Below, one piece after another: positions 33,610 to 36,199 of a DNA stretch of 36,199 nucleotides; the stretch's first letter is position 1; each line of letters starts with the position of its first letter. The stretch is from the NCBI GenBank assembly GCA_016934935.1, contig JAFGRW010000003.1, positions 1 through 36,199 on the forward strand, in the 5' to 3' direction. Both the position numbers and the translations under genes were made by a program. The notes beneath the pieces are model-generated. The model saw nothing but the letters and a program-made list of their open reading frames with translations. It was not told where the DNA came from and searched no databases. The stretch comes from Spirochaetota bacterium (GTDB lineage Bacteria; Spirochaetota; UBA4802; JAFGJZ01).

Positions 33610-34388
33610 TAACCCTCAACCTCATTGGATATAGCTTCTCTTTCGGCCGGCTCAAGATAGGCGATAAGCTTGTCTTTTACCAGACGCGGGTTATCACCAG
33701 CCTGTATGGAAATTGTTCCCTCTATCATCACCAGTTTCATTAACACCTCTTCATTGGCACGAGCCTCCATCTTGTTAGCAACGGGTATAGAAAGCCAGTT
33801 CGCGATTATCGCGCCGTACAGGGTTGTAATAAGAGCGGCAGACATACCGGGACCGATGGCAGACTTGTCTTCTATGTTTACAAGCATAAGAACAAGTCCA
33901 ATCAGTGTACCAATCATACCAAAACCTGGAGCCAACGAAGCCCAGTCATCAAAAATCTTTTTCATTGCGTCGTGACGATCAATCATCTGTTCGATTTCGG
34001 TCTCCATAATACGCCTAACCATTTCCGGGTCAGTTCCATCGACAACCAACTGAATACCTTTTTTCAAAAATTCGTCCGGCAATTCATCTAAATCATCCTC
34101 GAGCGCAAGAAGCCCCTCACGCCTTGCTTTTTCAGAAAATGATATAAGCGTCAAGATCATATCATTTGGGCTGTTGTTAGGCGCAAAAAAAGCTACCTTG
34201 ATTGCCCTTCCGATATTTAAAAAGCGCTGAAGCGGATTTGATGCCAAAAGAGCCGATAACGAACCACCGATTGTAATAAGAATAGATGCCTCATCCCAAA
34301 AAAGCCCCAGATCACCCTTGGCAGCAATAATACCAATCAACAGGCAGACCATACCGGCGATCAAACCGCCTATAGTAGCTATATCCAT
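33609..34388 (-). CDS. motA: Flagellar motor stator MotA
   Basis: The 259-residue protein has four membrane segments. The opening MDIATIGGLIAGMVCLLIGI has GG-x-(A)G, and the middle cytoplasmic part carries REGLLALEDDLDELPDEFLK with charged residues that contact FliG. The third and fourth helices include APGFGMIGTLIGLVLMLVNI and GPGMSAALITTLYGAIIANW, with the conserved Pro of MotA (GPGMSAAL). The ATG follows ACGGAG. First gene of the flagellar run; no clear promoter was fixed in the 218-base divergent gap 34389-34606. Confidence 0.95.
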   Translation of the reverse strand: MDIATIGGLIAGMVCLLIGIIAAKGDLGLFWDEASILITIGGSLSALLASNPLQRFLNIGRAIKVAFFAPNNSPNDMILTLISFSEKARREGLLALEDDLDELPDEFLKKGIQLVVDGTDPEMVRRIMETEIEQMIDRHDAMKKIFDDWASLAPGFGMIGTLIGLVLMLVNIEDKSAIGPGMSAALITTLYGAIIANWLSIPVANKMEARANEEVLMKLVMIEGTISIQAGDNPRLVKDKLIAYLEPAEREAISNEVEG

Positions 34389-34606
34389 AACAAACTCCGT
34401 TTATCATAACAGCTGTAGCGGAACAGAAGTCCGAAAGACATGAACAGCAATAGATTTCTTGCAAATAACCTGTAATTGGTGTCCATTACTTAAATTTTCG
34501 ACATGATTTGTAAAAAAAAGTAGTCTAATATTATGATTATTGAACGATTATGCCCGCATATACTGAAATTTTTCCATATATTAACTAATTATTTGGAGTT
34601 ATAAAG

Positions 34607-34861
34607 ATGAGCATGATTATTCCGGAAATTGACCTTCATTTAACACCTAAAGACTGTACACGGGATATTTTGACAGATTTTATTGAAACAGCGGTTAATA
34701 CCGGAGCTGATACGATCAGAATTATTCACGGGAAAGGCAACTCATCAAAAAAACTGGAAGTATATAAAATACTGGAAAAAAACAGATCTGTATTCGGTTA
34801 CGATGATGATGGCTCTAATTGGGGTGCTACTGTTGTGCATCTTGAAGCTAAAGAAAAGTAA
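34607..34861 (+). CDS. Small Smr-domain protein
   Basis: The 84-residue protein is a single Smr domain: EIDLHLTPKDCTRDILTDFI (the DLH motif), IRIIHGKGNSSKKLEVYKIL (the HGKG motif) and WGATVVHLEAK. Smr domains nick branched or double-stranded nucleic acid or bind RNA in MutS2 and related proteins. Free single-domain versions exist and their role here is unknown. ATG at 34607 follows TTTGGAG. It is divergent from motA and is followed after 64 bases by tRNA-Trp. Confidence 0.88.
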   Translation: MSMIIPEIDLHLTPKDCTRDILTDFIETAVNTGADTIRIIHGKGNSSKKLEVYKILEKNRSVFGYDDDGSNWGATVVHLEAKEK

Positions 34862-34883
34862 GAGTGACAATTTGGCATTTTTC

Positions 34884-34912
34884 TTGACAGAAAAGCCCTG
34901 CTTTTTCATAGT
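34884..34912 (+). promoter_or_regulatory. Promoter of tRNA-Trp
   Basis: TTGACA (34884-34889), 17-base spacer, CATAGT (34907-34912); the predicted start is about 7 bases upstream of the tRNA 5' end. A perfect -35 with a 4/6 -10. Confidence 0.6.
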
Positions 34913-34925
34913 CAATCTTATCAAT

Positions 34926-34998
34926 AGGCGCATGGCCCAATTGGTAGGGTTGCGGTCTCCAAAACCGTCGGTTGGGGGTTCGAGTCCCTCTGCGCCTG
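34926..34998 (+). tRNA. tRNA-Trp (CCA anticodon)
   Basis: Cloverleaf: acceptor AGGCGCA (34926-34932) pairs fully with TGCGCCT (34991-34997). The D stem GCCC/GGGT has loop AATTGGTA, the anticodon stem is GCGGT/ACCGT with loop CTCCAAA and anticodon CCA, and the T arm is GGGGG-TTCGAGT-CCCTC. The discriminator is G34998, typical of tRNA-Trp, and the CCA end is not encoded. It has a promoter before and a terminator after, with no secE/nusG partner. Confidence 0.96.
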
Positions 34999-35002
34999 CA
35001 TT

Positions 35003-35033
35003 AAAAGCAACGGTATATACCGTTGCTTTTTTT
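35003..35033 (+). terminator. Terminator after tRNA-Trp (bidirectional)
   Basis: AAAAGCAACGGTA (35003-35015) and the matching TACCGTTGCTTTT form a near-perfect stem over a few-base loop followed by a T-run (35027-35033). Read on the minus strand it also ends in TTTTAA, 10 bases past the ferredoxin stop, so it can serve both convergent genes. Confidence 0.9.
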
Positions 35034-35042
35034 AACAAAAAA

Positions 35043-35210
35043 CTACTCTTTCATCGAGATAGCGTCAACAGGACAAACAGCCACGCAGGCTCCGCAATCA
35101 ATGCAATTCTCGTCAATTGTATATTGATCATCACCTTCGTGAATAGCGTCAACCGGGCACTCACTCTTACAAGCACTGCAAGTTATACACTCACTACTTA
35201 TTACATGCAT
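35043..35210 (-). CDS. 2[4Fe-4S] ferredoxin
   Basis: ATG at 35210 with GGAGGA five bases upstream, then 55 codons and TAG. Two binding motifs are seen: C8-x2-C11-x2-C14-x3-C18-P (ITCSACKSECPVDA) and C36-x2-C39-x2-C42-x3-C46-P (ENCIDCGACVAVCPVDA). This is the classical small bacterial/clostridial-type ferredoxin carrying two [4Fe-4S] clusters, an electron carrier in the cytosol. There is no partner oxidoreductase in the window. Gap 35211-35327 shows no further feature. Confidence 0.95.
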   Translation of the reverse strand: MHVISSECITCSACKSECPVDAIHEGDDQYTIDENCIDCGACVAVCPVDAISMKE

Positions 35211-35327
35211 AAAATCCTCCCGTAATCAAAAATATATTTTTCAAAATCCTGCAATAAGATAAATATTAACAGAGAAAAACGGATATCTTTCAGCAAATAG
35301 CATTATTAAAAAAAATTTTCCATATAA

Positions 35328-35984
35328 TTATTTTAAAGAATATGTTTTTTTCCCGAATTGCAGATCAACAATATCCTCTTTTTCATCATTTACTACCTGT
35401 ATTTTTATCCTGGATCGACCAATGGGAATATAATCTGATGAGAAGCTTTTGTCTACCAGGGCCACAGAGTAACAAATCTCATCTTTATCAAGACCAAACA
35501 GATAATTGTTATTTATTGCCTTGCTTAAACTAAGTGTGACAGAATCCTCGTTTTTATTACTTATTATTGCATCAATTGTGTATGTTTTTGATCCCTTTTT
35601 CTTTTCTGCTTTAACATTTTTAATTTCAAGATCCAGATTCTCAAGTTTTTCAAGATAATCCTTGTCCCAGTTGTTCCAGATATCAGCTGTTGTATACCGG
35701 ATAGAACGCGATGTCAAATCGGCTGAGACTTTCAAAACCTTGTCTACAGACTCATCCGCGACTTCGACTATTTTCTCCTTGTTACTATATGCAAATTGTA
35801 CTGCCAGATATATATCAAGCACAACAAGCAAACCACAAACAAACAGTGAAACAAGAAGCCCGGCAAGATACGGCATCATTGATCTGTTGTCTTTTTTTTT
35901 GCTGAATATCATCAAAGCTGTAAAAAACAACATGAATACGAAAGACAGGAAGGCAAATATTGATACAATCACAATAGGCAACAT
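35328..35984 (-). CDS. Unknown protein with two membrane segments
   Basis: From ATG at 35984 (AAGGAGAG upstream) the protein has 218 residues, starting MLPIVIVSIFAFLSFVFMLF. Two membrane helices lie at about 2-27 and 35-60 (YLAGLLVSLFVCGLLVVLDI). A helical linker follows, with a beta-like extracytoplasmic or cytoplasmic domain at about 110-218 (YTIDAIISNKNEDSVTLSLS; GRSRIKIQVVNDEKEDIVDL). The frame extends further upstream by 15 codons to 36029 but without a ribosome site. I recognise no family; a sensor-like membrane anchor is one possibility. Confidence 0.65.
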   Translation of the reverse strand: MLPIVIVSIFAFLSFVFMLFFTALMIFSKKKDNRSMMPYLAGLLVSLFVCGLLVVLDIYLAVQFAYSNKEKIVEVADESVDKVLKVSADLTSRSIRYTTADIWNNWDKDYLEKLENLDLEIKNVKAEKKKGSKTYTIDAIISNKNEDSVTLSLSKAINNNYLFGLDKDEICYSVALVDKSFSSDYIPIGRSRIKIQVVNDEKEDIVDLQFGKKTYSLK

Positions 35985-36068
35985 AAAACTCTCCTTATAC
36001 TGGCAACCTCTAAAAATTAACTTTTCCACAAGGAACTTGCGAAAAATTCCTTTAGAATAGGCACTTAA

Positions 36069-36100
36069 ACCATGTTGCCCTCTGGAACATGGTAATTTTT
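36069..36100 (+). terminator. Candidate hairpin before the right-edge insertion sequence
   Basis: Perfect 8-base inverted repeat ACCATGTT (36069-36076) / AACATGGT (36086-36093) with a 9-base loop, followed by AATTTTT. No + strand gene precedes it in the window, so its role is unclear; it may instead belong to the insertion boundary. Confidence 0.35.
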
Positions 36101-36117
36101 CGAAGTTCCCAACTTAT

Positions 36118-36199
36118 ACTGACCCCAGAAATTTGATCCAGAAAAATGATATTTTTAAGGTGTAAATCTTCATTGCAATATAACGATAGTAAAGGAAGG
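36118..36199 (+). mobile_element. Possible left end of an IS3-family insertion sequence (partial)
   Basis: ACTGACCCCAGAAATTTGAT at 36118-36137 resembles the 'TGACCCC...' terminal inverted repeats of IS3-family elements. The stretch ends in AAAGGAAGG (36191-36199), a good ribosome site at the place where an orfA would begin. The other end and the transposase are beyond the window, so this is only a pattern-based call. Confidence 0.5.

Noticed and set aside
34865..34890. TGGCATTTTTCTTGAC resembles a sigma-54 -24/-12 promoter
   Set aside because: The -12 has GA in place of GC; the TTGACA is better explained as the -35 of the tRNA-Trp promoter.
34683..35225. Long + strand frame of 180 codons through the tRNA and terminator
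   Set aside because: It covers the tRNA-Trp gene, hairpin and the antisense of the ferredoxin gene, so it is a shadow.
1..36199. CRISPR arrays, rRNA genes, large tandem repeats or prophage genes
   Set aside because: None was seen on reading either strand.

Overview
The window looks like a chromosomal segment of a motile, probably Gram-negative (diderm) bacterium with an AT-rich genome. Evidence for this is a lipobox lipoprotein, a complete set of flagellar export genes, motAB, chemotaxis adaptors, Hfq, RNA polymerase omega and a 29-residue Cox24-like ribosomal peptide. The order motA-motB-fliL-fliN/Y-fliO-P-Q-R-flhB-flhA-flhF-flhG-(membrane protein)-fliA-fapA resembles spirochaetes, Fibrobacterota and related deep-branching phyla more than enterics. 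I cannot fix the phylum from sequence reading alone; Fibrobacterota-like is a guess.

Layout. 1-345 holds the tail of an unidentified + strand gene with its terminator. 489-8200 is a tightly overlapping minus-strand cluster: leuA, ygiQ, an adhesin-like lipoprotein, an HExxH protein, a HEAT-repeat protein and a PAS/sigma-54 activator. It is preceded by a leucine attenuator (8251-8417) with a short leader peptide, an antiterminator pairing and an intrinsic terminator. 8662-11017 is a + strand island of rsmI, flgM (with a near-consensus sigma-28 promoter) and a metal-ligand-less Fe-ADH homologue. 11033-12419 holds cheW and an unknown membrane protein.

12542-34388 is an almost unbroken co-directional minus-strand run. 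Reading in the direction of transcription it has motA-motB, fliL-fliN/Y, fliO-fliP-fliQ-fliR-flhB-flhA-flhF-flhG, a membrane protein, fliA, fapA, two small proteins, cheR, cheD, and then without a clear break yicC-remA-gmk-rpoZ-miaA-hfq, an SPFH-like protein and a Cox24-like small protein. The flagellar superoperon is thus physically continuous with a housekeeping nucleotide/RNA operon. fliM is absent from its usual place between fliL and fliN/Y.

34607-36199 holds a small Smr protein, tRNA-Trp with promoter and terminator, a two-cluster ferredoxin, a membrane protein, and at the very right edge what looks like the terminal repeat of an IS3-family insertion sequence.

Functionally, the core encodes the flagellar type III export gate (FliOPQR-FlhBA), flagellar placement and number control (FlhF, FlhG), stator (MotAB, FliL), switch (FliN/Y) and late-gene regulation (FliA with its anti-sigma factor FlgM). 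CheW, CheR and CheD supply chemosensory adaptation. Three genes too short for ordinary ORF calling (leader peptide, Cox24-like peptide, ferredoxin) and one gene without a canonical start codon (miaA) are included. No intergenic stretch exceeds about 300 bases.
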